From Chrysiogenales bacterium (GTDB taxonomy: Bacteria > Acidobacteriota > Aminicenantia > UBA2199): DNA of 15,427 nucleotides. The stretch lies in contig SPCN01000023.1 of NCBI GenBank assembly GCA_004525465.1, positions 1-15,427 of the forward strand, read 5' to 3'. Each line of letters begins with the position of its first letter. Positions within the stretch are counted from its first letter, which is position 1. A program made the translations under genes and the position numbers. Below the pieces are notes generated by a model. That model did no database searches. It saw nothing but the letters and a program-made list of their open reading frames with translations, and was not told the origin of the DNA. Positions 14,445-15,427 of this stretch are shown here, piece after piece.

Positions 14445-15427
14445 AAATAAAAACAAAACTCTTTCTGTCCCTTATATTCATCGCCATCCTCTCCATGGTC
14501 ATCTCTCTGTATTTTTCTATCTTCTCCATTTCCCAAAGGTACGAAAAAATGGCCAAAGAGGAGACAGCCGCCGCCAAAAAAGTGGCAGAAAACGTGTTCC
14601 TGGAAAATCTCGGCGACCTGGTTCGCAAGGCGCTGTTCCTGTCTGAATTGAAAGAGATCATCGAAAACACGGACAACCTGGATGAATTGGCCATGGCCCT
14701 GGAATTTAAAAGTTTCTTTTTTTCCAATATCAACATCAAAATACTCGATACTGCGGGAAGGATCGCTCTGGCCCATGACAATTCATCGCTCAATCTTATA
14801 TCGGAAAAAAATCTTGATAAAATTACGTTTTTAAGCAAAAATAGAGACCCGTTGATCCGTGAAGCCGGGGTTTTTCTGATCGACGACAGCCTTTGCATGG
14901 CCGCCGTATCCCCCATCATCGACCAGGAGACTTTCAGACTCAAAGGATTCCTGTTGCTGGAAATCCCCTTCAATTTGGAGTTCGCCGACCAGATCAAGGA
15001 AAAGTCAATAACCGACATCATGGTGTATGTCCTGGGCCGACCCGTCACTTCCACCTTGACCGACAACAACGGCGAAATGGTCTTCCCGCCTCCAGCCGAT
15101 CCCAATCCCGATGAAATGGTCCGTTTCCAACCGGGCGGCGACCGATATCTTCTCGATGCTTTTAGCGTGGAAGATTTTCACAAGCAAAAAGTCGGGGAAA
15201 TTTTTGTCGCCGTTAACATTGAAAAGATCATGGCGGCCAAAAAAGTGGGTATTTCCAGCCTACTGAGCGTATCGTTGTTAATTGTTTTTTTCGTCATACT
15301 GACCAGTATCCTGCTGGGTAAAAAGCTCACTTCACCCATAGTCAATCTGGCCCAAGGCGCCGAAGCCATCGCCGGCGGCAATTACGACATCCGCATGAAG
15401 CTCGAGTCCAAAGATGAGATCGGCGAA
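14441..15427 (+). CDS. membrane sensor protein with periplasmic domain and HAMP (partial, 3' end beyond window)
   Basis: The first 329 residues are present and the frame is open to the window edge. A transmembrane segment at about residues 7-28 is followed by a periplasmic domain to about 270. This domain has a Cache-like pattern: NINIKILDTAGRIALAHD, AAVSPIIDQETFRLKGFLLL, DIMVYVLGRPVTSTL. A second membrane segment (about 271-290) leads into a HAMP domain (SPIVNLAQGAEAIAGGNYDI, then the terminal DEIGE). The output domain is missing; it could be a histidine kinase, a cyclase or a methyl-accepting domain. The start overlaps the stop of the second binding protein by 4 bp and has no own ribosome-binding site, so its synthesis depends on that gene. 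This suggests that the binding proteins present ligand to this receptor, which is inference. Confidence 0.85.
   Translation, partial: MKIKTKLFLSLIFIAILSMVISLYFSIFSISQRYEKMAKEETAAAKKVAENVFLENLGDLVRKALFLSELKEIIENTDNLDELAMALEFKSFFFSNINIKILDTAGRIALAHDNSSLNLISEKNLDKITFLSKNRDPLIREAGVFLIDDSLCMAAVSPIIDQETFRLKGFLLLEIPFNLEFADQIKEKSITDIMVYVLGRPVTSTLTDNNGEMVFPPPADPNPDEMVRFQPGGDRYLLDAFSVEDFHKQKVGEIFVAVNIEKIMAAKKVGISSLLSVSLLIVFFVILTSILLGKKLTSPIVNLAQGAEAIAGGNYDIRMKLESKDEIGE

Overview
The window is a gene-dense bacterial segment with ten apparently intact genes, one gene that runs off the right edge, one broken gene and one gene-tail remnant. Signal peptides, a probable outer-membrane beta-barrel, periplasmic solute-binding proteins and a sigma-54 type promoter point to a diderm (Gram-negative type) bacterium. 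Iron-sulfur and flavin enzymes would fit an anaerobic life, but that is weak evidence. An uncultured lineage near Acidobacteriota/Aminicenantes is only a guess from style. No RNA genes, CRISPR array or insertion sequence were seen.

Left block, + strand, 19-5064: two overlapping DUF4230 membrane-anchored proteins and a small secreted protein form a run of closely spaced genes. Next is a broken GyrI-like (effector-binding fold) gene, which looks like the front of one paralog joined out of frame to the back of another. A secreted eight-repeat propeller-like protein with a PKD domain follows, and its stop codon overlaps the ribosome-binding site of a small outer-membrane barrel protein, so the two are probably one transcript.

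Middle block, - strand, 9964 down to 5100: a FabK/nitronate-monooxygenase family flavoenzyme with an extra cysteine cluster and a long helical C-terminal extension has its own sigma-70-like promoter. Then comes a 429-bp gap holding hairpins and a 50-codon coding remnant. After it, an FAD oxidase with an N-terminal Fe-S region overlaps by 10 bp with a thioester-reductase-like SDR protein, so the pair probably works together.

Right block, + strand, 10131-15427: three near-identical 17-bp inverted repeats stand upstream of a very good -24/-12 (sigma-54) promoter. This is the classic layout of an enhancer-binding-protein regulated operon. The first genes downstream are a small CPxCG protein, whose AUG lies almost at the predicted transcription start, and an unrecognised helical protein. 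After a 154-bp gap come two tandem family-5 (Opp/Dpp type) solute-binding proteins and a membrane sensor with a HAMP domain, linked by ATGA overlaps. No permease or ATPase is present, so the binding proteins may feed a signalling receptor rather than a transporter. This sigma-54 controlled region is the most interesting part of the window.
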